A stretch of DNA of 64,000 nucleotides, taken from Tupaia tana. Its lineage: Eukaryota; Chordata; Mammalia; Scandentia; Tupaiidae. The notes under the pieces were generated by a model that was given only the letters and a program-made list of their open reading frames with translations, had not been told where the DNA came from and did no database searches. Positions 33,674 to 43,473 of this stretch are shown piece by piece; positions within the stretch are counted from its first letter, which is position 1; the number at the start of each line of letters is the position of its first letter. The DNA is taken from contig JAKSZU010000016.1 of assembly GCA_026018925.1 (NCBI GenBank), forward strand, positions 55,813,075 to 55,877,074, read 5' to 3'. The position numbers and the translations under genes are program-made.

Positions 33674-34069
33674 CCCAGTGTGATTTTTGAGCTGCCAGGA
33701 CCAGGACTCAAACCATGGTCAGCCATGTGGGAGTCCAGTGCCTTAATCACCATATCACCTGCTGGCCTCTATCTCCTCCTTTCTTAAATACAAGTAGTAC
33801 ATCACACTTTTTCCTTTCTTCACTCATAATGGCAATTCTTTTCTAATGCCATGTAGAGATCTTCCTTCTTCCTTTTTATAGCTGTAAACTACTTTGTCCT
33901 AAGGAATGCACCATATCTCTTTCTAAATTATTCCAGTTTTTTGCTATCACAAAGCTGCAGTGAATGACCTTATATGTACAATTTTTCATATTTTCAGGCT
34001 CTCTAGTGAATCTAATGTGCAACCAGGATTGAGAACTCCTGATCTAGAGGGCAACAAGCTGTTCAGAGG

Positions 34070-34170
34070 CCTAAATGTGAATCTCAGCCCTGCTCTTAAC
34101 TTATTCTTTACAAAATCTGAATAATAGTACTTCCTGCCTCATAGATGTGTTAAGGGAATAATATGAGCTG
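34070..34170 (+). mobile_element. MIR fragment
   Basis: 'aatctcagccctgctcttaa', 'ttctttacaaaatctgaata' and 'atagtacttcctgcctcata' match the MIR 3' half. A MER5A-like word ('gaatctaatgtgcaaccagg') lies just upstream. Confidence 0.65.
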
Positions 34171-34185
34171 ATATAGGGGACTTTT

Positions 34186-34454
34186 TTTTTTTTTTTTTTT
34201 TTGGAGAGGTTTTTTTCGCTATAGGGCACTTGCGCTCGCCAGACAGAGAGAGACAGAGAGACAGAAAGCGAGAAATCACCCCCCAGGGGAGATGGTCATG
34301 CCACAATCCCTTCTCCTCCATTCTCCTCTCGGGATCTTGGGCATGCACACACACACGCCCTGCGTGAGTTTTAAGCCACCGGGTCCGGGACGTGAACTGC
34401 TGTCGGCTACGTGGGAGTCCAGCGACATAGCCATTACGCTAACTGCTGGTTCCC
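34186..34454 (-). mobile_element. Young SINE-A copy with 16-bp TSD, antisense
   Basis: T-run, 'cgctatagggcacttgcgct' and the reversed head 'cgacatagccattacgctaa'. gatataggggactttt is duplicated exactly at 34170-34185 and 34455-34470. It landed beside, or in, the mariner tip. Confidence 0.95.
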
Positions 34455-34485
34455 GATATAGGGGACTTTTAAAAGTTCATAGAGG

Positions 34486-34733
34486 ACCAGCAGATGGCAT
34501 AATGGCTACTTCGCTGGACTTCCATGTAGTCCACCATGGTTCGAGTCCCAGACTCAGTGGCTTAAACTCATGCCAGGCACATGTGCGTGTATGCCCAAGA
34601 TCCTGAGAGGAGAATGGAGAAGGGATTGCGACGTGCCATCTGCTGGAGGGGTGATTTCTTGCTTTCTGTCTCTCTGTCTCTGTCTTTCTGGCAAGTACAC
34701 ATGCCCTATATCAAAAATGTCTCAAAAAAAAAA
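34486..34733 (+). mobile_element. SINE-A copy inside the mariner fossil
   Basis: GGACCAGCAGATGGCATAAT, box B GGTTCGAGTCC, the full body, 'ctggcaagtacacatgccct' and a 10-bp A-run. It is opposite in orientation to the SINE 30 bp to its left. Confidence 0.9.
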
Positions 34734-35055
34734 TACCATGGTAATGGAATTAAGCTTCATCAAATTCAAAATATTTCAAAAGCAATGATACCAGCTATTT
34801 AGTCCATCCCTAAAGAACTTCTACTTCAAATGAACCACTTGCCCCTCTTGGGAGCCATTGCTTTGACTGTGGTGTTTTCAGAATCAGCCAGGTGTCATAT
34901 CCTGTTATAATTCTTTGGAAAAATCCTTAGGATCTTGATCTCACTTGTTTAAAATTTCCATTGAAAGTCTTGCTCTTATTTGCAGCTGATGTGGGCATAT
35001 CCGTTTTGGTACCCAACAAGCAGGAAGTTTACTCAACTTCAGCCAGGGGTTAAGG

Positions 35056-35319
35056 GAATTTACTCATAGCCTAGGGTCGTTAAGGGAGCTAGATCCCACT
35101 TGGCTAAATGTGTGGTTTTAAAATCCCAGTTCCAGGAGCTTGAAAAATATGCCAGGCACATGTGTGTGCATACCCCAAATCCCATCAAGATGGAGAAATG
35201 AAGAGATTGTGGCATGACCACGCCACCTTGGAGAGTATGTGTGTGTATGTGTGGGGGGGGAAGTGCTTTCTCCCTTTCCCTCTCTCTCTGTCTCTCTGGT
35301 GAACATACACACCCTCTGA

Positions 35320-35356
<37 letters not shown>
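35056..35356 (+). mobile_element. SINE-A2 copy interrupting transposase codons
   Basis: 'gggtcgttaagggagctaga', 'tcccacttggctaaatgtgt', the subfamily body, an expanded GTGTGT segment and an A-run of about 34. It splits the mariner frame between the HTH and catalytic parts. A short 'gaattt' is shared by both flanks. Confidence 0.85.
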
Positions 35357-35890
35357 AGAATTTCATTTTTAGTTTTCCAGTCAGAATTGTGTTTGCTGAA
35401 CTTGTGAAGATAGCTACAGCATCAGGTATTCTTTCTAATGTTAATTGTTGCTCCTCTTCAAATAGGGCACAAACCAGATTTATTATTTCTTCACTAATTG
35501 ATGTAGATGTTCTGCCACTGCAGGTATTATCTTCAACCCATCTCATCTCTCCTTTAAATGAGTTATCCATCTGTCAACGACTGATTTCTTTGGGGCATTT
35601 TGCCCATAAACTTTCATAAAGCATCAATGATTTCACCATGCTTCCACCCAAGCCTTACCCCAAATTTGATGTTTGTTCTTGTTTCAATTTTAGCAGAATT
35701 CATGTTTTTCTGAGAGGGTTCTTTTCACACTGACGTCATATCCTTCTCAGTGCCTCGAACTAGATCCTATTTCAAATATGTTACCACAAATTAGCATGAA
35801 TCTATTTTGGTACAAAAAGGTTTTGGGATCTATGCATAGTTTGTTCGTAGTATACATTGTCCATAAACTTTTTGAAGATTCTCTTGTATC

Positions 35891-36666
35891 TAAGCGCTTA
35901 AATTGGTTCTTAGTATGTTTTAGTGGGTTGTCATTGTTACTGTTATTGTTGTGAGTGTTCACATTTCTTATGTAGCTTCCTTGTCTAGTTTCCTCGGCTG
36001 TCCCAGCTGCCTAAGTATGTTGGCACGACAAAATTATATCATCATTGTTAAATTGTTTGAAATAGCTTTAATCCCAGAAAATTCAGAAAAAAGATTTTGT
36101 TTTTATCACTGTGATTACAAAATAACCCTTTAGCAGAATTAACCATATATGGATGGTGGGATTCTCACTTCTGGAGCTGTCTATACAAGGTTTGCAGACT
36201 CAACTGAATCGGTGAGACAACCTGTCAATTCACTCAAACCACTAATTTAATTGATTTTTTATTTTCTACTAAATTGACAGACTGAGTAAATTGACTAAAT
36301 TGACTGGCTGTTTTGATATCATTTAGAGCCAGCTTGAGTGAAGCTAATCATGAAAGGGGAAATAATTGTTATTGACATTGCTGCAATGATCAAAGACACC
36401 CTTAGTGTGAGTTGGCAGAGACACACCGGGGTCCTCACCATGGAACCAGCTTCATGCTTCATCAAGCTAAGGTTCGGAGAACACACCCTGCCCAATCTAT
36501 TAAACCATGTTACAGGGGTAATCAAAATAGAAAACAGATTGGAGAAAAAAAAATCTTTGAAAAGAATCAATCAATACATAAGTGTACATTTTTGGTGTGA
36601 CTCCATGTGCCCAACTTTAAGGTATGGATGACCTTACAGAGAGGAGGAGACTCCAGATGCTCCCTG
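35891..36666. other. Unassigned intergenic DNA
   Basis: Contains a short 'aaattgac' direct repeat (about 36270-36310) and a 97-codon plus frame (36338-36631) without any domain I know. No repeat family recognised. Confidence 0.4.
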
Positions 36667-36825
36667 TGGTAGGTTCAATAATGGCCCCCAAGGATCTTCC
36701 AGCCTAATGCCTGGAGCCTGTGAGTATTACTTTACAAGGCAAAGGGGACTTCGAAGGTGTAATTAAGTGAAGGATTCTGAGTTCAGGGCATTGTACTGGC
36801 TTATCTGATATATTTACAAGTGTCC

Positions 36826-37003
36826 TCTTTTTAAAAGTTTATTCCTTTGTGGGAAGCACTCCCTGTAGGGTCTTCATACCATGATCCATTCCCAGAACAT
36901 AGGCATGCATGCACCCAGCATCCTCAGAAAAGCCCTAGGACATGAACCCAGGACCTTTCTCACATGGGTGCAGTTATGTTACCACTCTACACTCATCTGT
37001 TCC
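36826..37003 (-). mobile_element. SINE-C copy with TSD, antisense
   Basis: 'ggaagcactccctgtagggt', 'cttcataccatgatccattc', 'catgaacccaggacctttct' and 'gttatgttaccactctacac'. tacaagtgtcc stands at 36815-36825 and 37004-37014. Confidence 0.85.
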
Positions 37004-37255
37004 TACAAGTGTCCCTATTAGAGGGAGACAGGGATATTTGACTACAGAAGAGGAATAGGGGATGCGAAGGTAGAAGCAAGAGGTTGGGATGATGTGACGA
37101 AGGGGTTTAAGCCAAGCAATGTAGGCAGACTCTAGAAGCTAGAAAAAGCAAGAGAAAGGATTCTCTTCAGCCCTGCCAACATCATAACTTTAGCTCAGTG
37201 AAACCAACCTCAGACTTCTGGCTTCCAGAACTATAAGAGAATAAATTTGTACTGC

Positions 37256-37473
37256 TGGTTTTTTATAGTTTATTTTTTTCTCTGAGTGAGAGAGATGAGA
37301 GAGAACACCCCTGAAAGGATTCCAACACTTTGATCCACCACCCAGTTCCCCCAGATCATGGGCACACATGTCATCAGCATATTCAGGGAGGTTTCCAGAC
37401 ACAAACCCAGAACCTTCCCATGTGGGTCAGCCTCACAGAGCATCACATTTACTGCTACTTGCTATCCAGCACC
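37256..37473 (-). mobile_element. SINE-C copy with TSD, antisense
   Basis: 'tgagagagaacacccctgaa', 'gatcatgggcacacatgtca', 'cagaaccttcccatgtgggt' and 'tttactgctacttgctatcc'. aatttgta(c/t)tgct... is duplicated at 37243-37255 and 37474-37486. Confidence 0.85.
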
Positions 37474-37794
37474 AATTTGTATTGCTTTAAGGCCAAGTGT
37501 GTGGTCATTTTTCACCGCAACAGTAAGAAATGAATATACTCCCTACCAGTGGTCTTCTAGCTGTAATTCATTGAAGAGACACTTCTTGGCAAGAGGAGAG
37601 GCTGAATAGCTGGAATGGATAGAGGTCTTATCCTGTTTCTGTTTCAAACAAACCAATTCTTCTTTCAATTTGAGGTCCATGTAAGATTTCATTAGAGAAA
37701 TAAAGAATTCTTCTGAAATAGAGAATTGGTGTTGGCAATCAGAAACAGAGAGAGTTGATATTCCTGAATCGAATGCACGGGACACTTGATACAT

Positions 37795-38005
37795 TGCACC
37801 AGGTATTTACCTGGTGCATAGCAAACACAATAAGATGTTGTGGTAGTGGTGATGGTGGCTATTATTGCTCTGATCCTTCATTTTACTGATGACCAACTCT
37901 AGCTCAGTGTAGTTGAATGACTTGCCCAGGATTATCTAGCTCTCAGTAGAACGAATGCTCAAACCTAGGTCTCTATAATCCTAGTATCTACTGCAACCCA
38001 CACTC
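37795..38005 (+). mobile_element. MIR fragment
   Basis: 'aggtatttacctggtgcata', 'ttttactgatgaccaactct', 'gaatgacttgcccaggatta' and 'aatgctcaaacctaggtctc' follow the MIR core and 3' half. Confidence 0.65.
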
Positions 38006-38739
38006 TGGATCTTCCTCCAAATAGAAAATGGTACCAGATGATAGAACCTTACTTTAAGACTAAATTTGCTATGCAAAGGCTGTTTTTATTATATACCTTT
38101 TATTACAGAGCCATTGCCAAAGTCCAAGGAAAGCTGACTACTCTAGGAGCACCCTATCTTGCCCTTACCTTTCTAGGCCAACGGGTGATCTAATACCAAA
38201 AGAACAATAGTTGTTTCTGGTCCCTCCTGCAGCCAACAGCTGGAGAAATGAACACTGCTGTCTGCAGAACAGATTGTTGTAGAGATGACAGGGTGGGCCG
38301 GGGCAATGGGGCAGGGACAGTGAGGCAATGGTGGAAGCAGCTGCTGGCTCATTAAGGGCACTTGCGTGAACTATGGGCCACACCAGATTTCTCACTCAGC
38401 CATATGTTCATCCACAAGCCACAGCTGCCTCCCCTGAATCTCTTCTCTGAACAGCAGCAGAAGAGTCAGCCTAGTCTCCCAGTCCTGGGAGGAACTTCTC
38501 TTGCAGCTCAGCCACTTGCTTTGATGTCCCACTAAGCAAGTATTCTGTTGGCCAAGAATCAAATAGAAGGAGTAGGATTTTCAATCTGGCCAGTACCTTC
38601 CTGTAATTGTACTGTAGGAGAATGGGGTGGGGGGAGGGGATTAGTAAATGACCTGGAAAGGCACTGCCCTGTGTCATTCTACAGCCCAGAGCTTTCATTG
38701 TCTTTACCTAACTACAGGCATTGCCTCTTATCTAAATAA
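38006..38739. other. Unassigned intergenic DNA
   Basis: Somewhat GC-richer unique-looking DNA. Short minus frames (38165-38395, 38471-38698) show no domain I know. No repeat recognised. Confidence 0.4.
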
Positions 38740-38970
38740 AGTTCCTCACCTTGGCATTCAAGACTCTCAATTACCCTATCCCTACTAACTGTTCCAAGGC
38801 TTCTTTCTTCCACTCAAGATGAAATGAGTTGTTCATTGGCCCTAAATACACCATTCCGTTAGAACACAAACTTCATGAGGGAAGCAGCTTTAACTATCTT
38901 GTCCACAGTCTCCACAGTCCTCATGTGCCTGGCCTAAGGTGAGAGTCATAAATATCTATGAAGAAATAAA
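38740..38970 (+). mobile_element. L2 3' end
   Basis: 'ttggcattcaagactctcaa', 'aacacaaacttcatgaggga', 'ctttaactatcttgtccaca' and 'catgtgcctggcctaaggtg' match the L2 3' terminal region. Confidence 0.65.
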
Positions 38971-39009
38971 TACTGCTCACTTATACCTGCTAGGCACCAA
39001 ACACAGTGT

Positions 39010-39305
39010 AGATATTAATCGATGTGAGACCCTAGCCAAGTTTCTAAACCTTCTTATGTCTAAACTTCTTCTATAGGGTGGCCATAAGCCCAGAAACTTA
39101 AGGCAAATGTACAATATATCATCAAGGACATCTTTAACTCATAAAAAAATTATCCACATTTTCAGACTTAACACCCAGCATAAAATTGTATTAATAATAT
39201 GGTCAGAGGACTGATATGAGAATCAAATGAAATAATACATATAAAATACTTAGCTCAGTCCCTGACATGAGGTATAGCCCATAGATGTTCACCATTATTG
39301 TTATG
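39010..39305 (+). mobile_element. MIR pieces, interrupted
   Basis: 'gagaccctagccaagtttct' (about 39027) and 'atgagaatcaaatgaaataa' to 'cccatagatgttcaccatta' (about 39215-39295) are MIR words. The A-rich DNA between them is unassigned. Confidence 0.5.
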
Positions 39306-39479
39306 TGGCTATTAATAGAGATTAATCAAATGGGAATCAATGTAGGAGACAAACAAGTAAACAACTAGAGTCCAAACTGAGAGGTGTTATTGCAAAATTA
39401 TGGAAAATGCTCCATGTGGGCCCAGAGACCCTTATCATAAAAATGTATCTAGAATTAGGACCTCTTCATAGTATCTCCA

Positions 39480-39700
39480 ACATCAACATTTTAATAGAAG
39501 CCACTCTGAATTCTCACTTAGATTATTTTCACTGCCCCTTATCTAGTCTCCCTTCCCCAATTTTGCCCTCCCAACACATTCTGTGTGGCCTAAAGTTATT
39601 CTCAACACAGAAGCCAAGGAGCCTGCTAGAGCTTGAGTCAGATCATGTCCTCCCTGTGAAAAACTCTCCAGTGGATCCCCATCTCGAGAAAGAATTGCAT
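39480..39700 (+). mobile_element. L2 fragment
   Basis: 'cttagattattttcactgcc', 'gagtcagatcatgtcctccc' and 'aaaactctccagtggatccc' are typical L2 words in order. Confidence 0.7.
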
Positions 39701-40116
39701 GGGACTGCTACTGTAATGGGTAATTTTAGGTGTCAACTAGATAAACCGTGTGGTGCTCAAACTCTAGGTCAAACATCTTCTGGATAAAATTAACATTTGA
39801 ATCAATAGACTGAGTAAAGAAAATTTGGGAGGGTTCCATTCAATCAGCTGAAGACCTAAATAGAACAAAAAGACTGAGCGAGAGGAAACTCCTCACCAGA
39901 CTGCATGAGCTGGGAAATCAGTCTCTTCCTTCCTTCACACTCAAACTGAGACTTTGACCCTGGGTCTCCAAACTGCTGCTTTTGAAATGAAATTTACACC
40001 ATTGGCTCTTCTGGTTCACATACTAGGACTACATCATCGCCATCATCTCTCCTGGGTTTCCTGCTTGACTTCTCCGCCTTCATAATCATGTGAGCCAATT
40101 TCATATTTTATATATA

Positions 40117-40186
40117 TTGGGTTGTCAGAAAAGTCATGACATATTTTTTCCAGGCAAAACGTGTCATGACTTTTCTGACAACCCAA
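40117..40186. mobile_element. 70-bp palindromic mariner-type MITE, copy 2 (best preserved)
   Basis: The left arm TTGGGTTGTCAGAAAAGTCA plus TGAC is matched exactly by the right arm, giving 24-bp perfect terminal inverted repeats. TA flanks stand at 40115-40116 and 40187-40188. Copy 1 at 2821 and this one are both exactly 70 bp. No coding capacity. The RNA would fold into an almost perfect hairpin. Confidence 0.9.
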
Positions 40187-40188
40187 TA

Positions 40189-40218
40189 CACACACACACA
40201 CACAGAAGGTGTGTGTGT
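40189..40218 (+). repeat. (CA)n then (GT)n short tracts
   Basis: (CA)n at about 40189-40203 and GTGTGTGTG at about 40210-40218 lie next to the MITE and can pair with each other. Confidence 0.8.
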
Positions 40219-40479
40219 ACCCTGTTGGTTCTGTTTCTCTGCAGAACCCTGACTGATAGATCTATAAGCCCTGGGTGATCTGCCAATCCTATTTTCTTCA
40301 CCTGCACTACATTACCTCTTTTATTTCAGCTCTTTCTACTTTCCCCTTTCTTGCTCTGTTCTAGTTATGTTAGCCTCCTTGCAGTTCCCTAAAATGAGAA
40401 TCCCAATTAAGCCTCAAGACCTCAGTGCCTCCCATTGCAGATGGGTTCAAGCCAAGGCAGAGGCCCAGGGTGTACTTCC

Positions 40480-40860
40480 CTACAGATTCTAAGTGACTCA
40501 CACTCTCACTTCCTTCAGGTCTCTATCCAAATACCATATGATTATGTATCCTTCCTGGATACAACCATATGAAACGATGTACAACACATGCACACACACA
40601 AATACATGTGCACATACACACACACACACTTTTCATTTTCTTGTCCTTAAATTTCCTTAATGTTCTCTGTAGCATTTATAGTTATCTGACATACTATATA
40701 TTTATTTGTTTAATGCCTGTCTACCTGTCTTCTCTAGCTAGACTATAAATTTCTTGAAAGTAGGAACTTTGTCTTTTATTCACTGCTGTGTTCTCAATAC
40801 CTATGCAGGCACCTAGCAGATAGTAAGTGCTCTATATCTGTTGACTGAATTAATGAACAC
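40480..40860 (+). mobile_element. L2 3' end
   Basis: 'tcaggtctctatccaaatac', 'ctagactataaatttcttga', 'aggaactttgtcttttattc' and 'cctagcagatagtaagtgct' match the L2 3' end. It contains a (CA)n tract at about 40590-40628. Confidence 0.7.
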
Positions 40861-41977
40861 ATTAAAAACATAAGCTTGAGTTTAGGAGAGAAAGATGTTA
40901 TGGTGGGTGTCAATAAAGGATATATAAATAATCACAGCAGAAAACTGGAGTTTTGCTGAGTATGGTTAAGAATTAAATAGCAAAGGATTCAGTGTTTTGC
41001 CCTCCAACAAGGACCTAGAGGACAGACACTCCATACTGCTGATTAAGGGCTGATCTTTATGCTTTAACAACCAGCAAAGCACAGAGCATGTTTGACATCC
41101 TCATCTATAAATTAAGGAGTCCAACTAGGATATAAGCTTGAGGTGAGTTAAGTGAGTAGCCCCATGTAGGGCCAAGATTTTCTTCAGAAAACAACTCTGG
41201 GTCTGCTCTGACACTGAGATAAATTGGAGGCAGAGGCCCTAAAGTTCAATGCCAATGAGAATAGCTGCAATATTTTTAGTTGGAAACAGACCACCAGAGC
41301 CATAAAATTCTCAATGAAGAAATCAAACATAGAAGGTCTAGTTTTAAGCAATGTGACATACTAGTAAAACCTCCAAAGAGAAACTGGTGGTGAAATACTG
41401 CTCCTAGTGAGTAAATGAGTTGTCTTGTTACAAATGGTTGTCAGAAGAAAGAAGTTGCGAAGGCTAAAGTTGTAATGTACATCATGGTGAAGAACAAAGA
41501 CAAAAGAGGCCAGAGGCTGGAACTGGAAAGAGCTAGCTCTGGTCTGCACTAGGGCAGTAACCAAATGGAGAACTGAGTACGTGCTAATTACTCCAGCCCA
41601 TGAAATGTGGCTATTAAATGCCCTACCCTATTCCATAGGGTAAACACAAAAGTCAAATGAGGTAAAGCTTGCAGAAGGGTCTTAAAGAATTATGAGTCCC
41701 AATGTAAGTGTAAAATAAAAGCAATAGACTATCAACAAGGAGTTTTAAATGAGATGTTCCATGGATGTAAGTTAGGTAGACGAGGGTTCCTGAAATAGAT
41801 CAAGAGTTAACTGCGAAATAACCCTAGTTAATACTGATCCTAGGACATATTTTGCATGCTTCAGTCATGAAGGAGCTTCCTTCCTTACAACTCACCCCAG
41901 TCTTCTTACAACCAAAAATGCATCTATCAAGCTCACCATGGACACCTAAAACTTACCTCTTTGACAAACCATCTCTT
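40861..41977. other. Unassigned intergenic DNA
   Basis: About 1.1 kb with no gene, recognised repeat or structured element. Confidence 0.45.
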
Positions 41978-42200
41978 CTTTTAAGTGCATATATTTTTCC
42001 ATGAGAGACAGACAGAAAGCAAGAGACAGACACCCTCAACAAAGTCTTCATGCCACAATCCACCCCCAGCATCAGTCAGCCAAGATCACGGGCATGTGCA
42101 TGTGTTTGTACAGTGTACAGGGAAACCTTGGTATATAGACTCAAGATCTCCCCACATGACTTCAGCATCATGGACTATGCCACTATGACTGGCCAATGAG
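41978..42200 (-). mobile_element. SINE-C copy, antisense
   Basis: 'gagagacagacagaaagcaa', 'caaagtcttcatgccacaat', 'gatcacgggcatgtgcatgt' and 'gactatgccactatgactgg'. ccatctctt flanks it (41969-41977 and 42201-42209). Confidence 0.8.
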
Positions 42201-42234
42201 CCATCTCTTAAGACACTGCTGACAATTATAATCA

Positions 42235-42740
42235 GCTGTTACCAACTATGAAAGTCATACATGTTTAAATAACATATGTTCAAGGTTATTTATCACAGCA
42301 CTGTTTATTTTTTAAAAGTGAAAACAGTTTAGGTGTTAATTTAAACAAATCACGGTGTCTCCAAAGAATGGAACATGTCCTAAAGCTCTTTATATAACTT
42401 TATATACCTATATGATGTCAGTACCAAAATACATTATTAAGTTAAAAAAGGAACATAATAGCATGCATATAAGTATGCCACTATCTGTACAAAAAAGGAG
42501 GAGAAAAAGAAGATACATGTGTGGACATTTTTACATAGGTACGCTGAAGTAGCTCTGGAAGTATGTCCATGAAGCTAGTGATAGTGGTTGCTTCCAGAGA
42601 GAAGAAATAGGCAATTAATGAATGAATGAATGAGGCTAGAATAGAACAATAGTCTTTTCATTATATATCCTTACACCTTTTGAATTTTGTCCCTCAGGAA
42701 TATATTACCCAAAAAATTCAATTAAGAATAAAAGGATATT
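42235..42740 (+). mobile_element. L1M 3' fragment, sense
   Basis: 'ttatttatcacagcactgtt', 'gtgaaaacagtttaggtgtt', 'tatgccactatctgtacaaa' and 'gctctggaagtatgtccatg' follow the 3' end of L1M ORF2 and its UTR. Confidence 0.65.
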
Positions 42741-42862
42741 AAATACATTAGACATGCTTATTGTAGAAAAACTATAAAATGCAGCAAAGTATATTGAGAA
42801 AAGTATAACTTTCTGGCCTTATACCTAGAAATAAGCGTTATTAATGCTTGATACGTTTCTTT

Positions 42863-43059
42863 GTTAAAAAATAACATTTATTTAATTTTACTTATTATTA
42901 TTATTTTTTCAATTTGCTACAGGGTATGTGCACTCAGCAGACATAGAAAGAGAGAAAGAAAGAAGGTGAGAAAGCAAGCCACTGGGCCTGGGACTTGAAT
43001 CATGGTCAGCCACATGGGAATCCAGCACCTTAGCCACCTTGCCGCCTGCTGGCCCCAGT
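42863..43059 (-). mobile_element. SINE-B copy with TSD, antisense
   Basis: 'gctacagggtatgtgcactc', 'gaaagcaagccactgggcct', 'gtcagccacatgggaatcca' and 'gccgcctgctggcccc'. The words gcttgatacgtttcttt and gtttgatatgtttcttt flank it. Confidence 0.85.
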
Positions 43060-43349
43060 GTTTGATATGTTTCTTTCCAGCTGTTTTTTATTTTGCATCT
43101 TTTATATATCACAGATTTTTATATCCTATCCTATATCATAAACATTTTCCCTTGTCACTAAAATGCTAACAAAGTGATTATTTTAATGAATTATTTTTAT
43201 ATGAATACATCACAGTTTAACTAGCATCCTTGAATATGTAAGCAGTTTTTTTTTATTTTCCTGTCATCATTTTTAGGCATTGACCATTATGTCTCTGATT
43301 ATAGTCTTAAGCTGGATTACTATAAATAGACTTACTGGGCCTAAAAACA

Positions 43350-43428
43350 AAAAAAAATATATATTTATATATATATACACATACACATAGACACACACAC
43401 ACACATATATATATGTGCATAAATATAA

Positions 43429-43471
<43 letters not shown>

Positions 43472-43473
43472 GT
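43350..43473 (+). repeat. Compound (TA)n/(CA)n microsatellite
   Basis: Alternating TATA, ACACAC and ATATAT blocks over about 120 bp. Cysteine/valine-rich minus frames across it are low-complexity artefacts. Confidence 0.9.

Larger units (their letters stand above)
33250..33766 (-). mobile_element. SINE-A copy split by a second SINE-A, antisense
   Basis: Outer halves: 33250-33410 ('gtttttgccataatgtgtgt', 'aagaaatcacccctcaggga') and 33674-33766 ('cagccatgtgggagtccagt', 'ccatatcacctgctggcctc'). The word 'cccagtgtgattttt' is repeated at the joints (33398-33412 and 33674-33688). A 169-codon minus frame crosses both elements and is an artefact. Confidence 0.9.
34455..35890 (-). pseudogene. Fossil mariner (Hsmar2-like) transposase, interrupted by two SINEs
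   Basis: On the minus strand, the left terminal repeat area is at 35890-35865 ('cttcaaaaagtttatgga'). The coding part runs from about 35703. The first block reads MDNSFKGEMRWVEDN then CSGRTSTSISEEIINLV and LTLERIPDAVAIFTSSAN, a mariner HTH domain with its linker 'GRPSTS' motif altered. A SINE (35056-35356) cuts it after TILTGKLKMKF. Beyond it, LSKLPACWVPKRICPHQ and RARLSMEILNK continue the same protein with stops. The degraded catalytic region (HHSQSNGSQEG) follows, then the SINE at 34486. A tip-like ACTTTTAAAAGTTCATAG closes it at about 34465-34482. The 3' part of the catalytic domain is missing, so it is long dead. Mariner transposases cut and paste DNA at TA sites with a DD34D centre. Confidence 0.75.
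36667..37545 (+). mobile_element. MLT1/MaLR-type LTR, sense, split by two SINE-C copies
   Basis: 'taggttcaataatggccccc', 'gtgagtattactttacaagg', 'caagtgtccctattagaggg', 'aactataagagaataaattt' and 'ctttaaggccaagtgtgtgg' follow an MLT1 LTR start to end. Without the SINEs and duplications it is about 460 bp. Confidence 0.75.
39705..40258 (+). mobile_element. Old LTR-like repeat with a MITE in its 3' part
   Basis: 'gtaattttaggtgtcaacta', 'gaatcaatagactgagtaaa', 'gacctaaatagaacaaaaag', 'ttacaccattggctcttctg', 'tcataatcatgtgagccaat' and 'ggttctgtttctctgcagaa' follow a common old mammalian repeat that I associate with LTR elements. Class and name are uncertain. Confidence 0.5.

Noticed and set aside
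33244..33753. 169-codon open frame on minus
   Set aside because: It lies entirely within two nested SINE-A copies. Similar 'protein' pieces appear from other SINE copies (for example 34139-34354 and 60602-60907), so it is a repeat artefact.
37543..37794. 83-codon minus frame with a charged, coiled-coil-like stretch (EEFFISLMKSYMDLKLKEEL)
   Set aside because: Short, next to an MLT1 LTR end, and I recognise no family. Not enough to call an exon.
38150..38740. Possible GC-richer exon region
   Set aside because: Base composition is only mildly raised, frames are short and on both strands, and no splice-bounded frame or known domain is visible.
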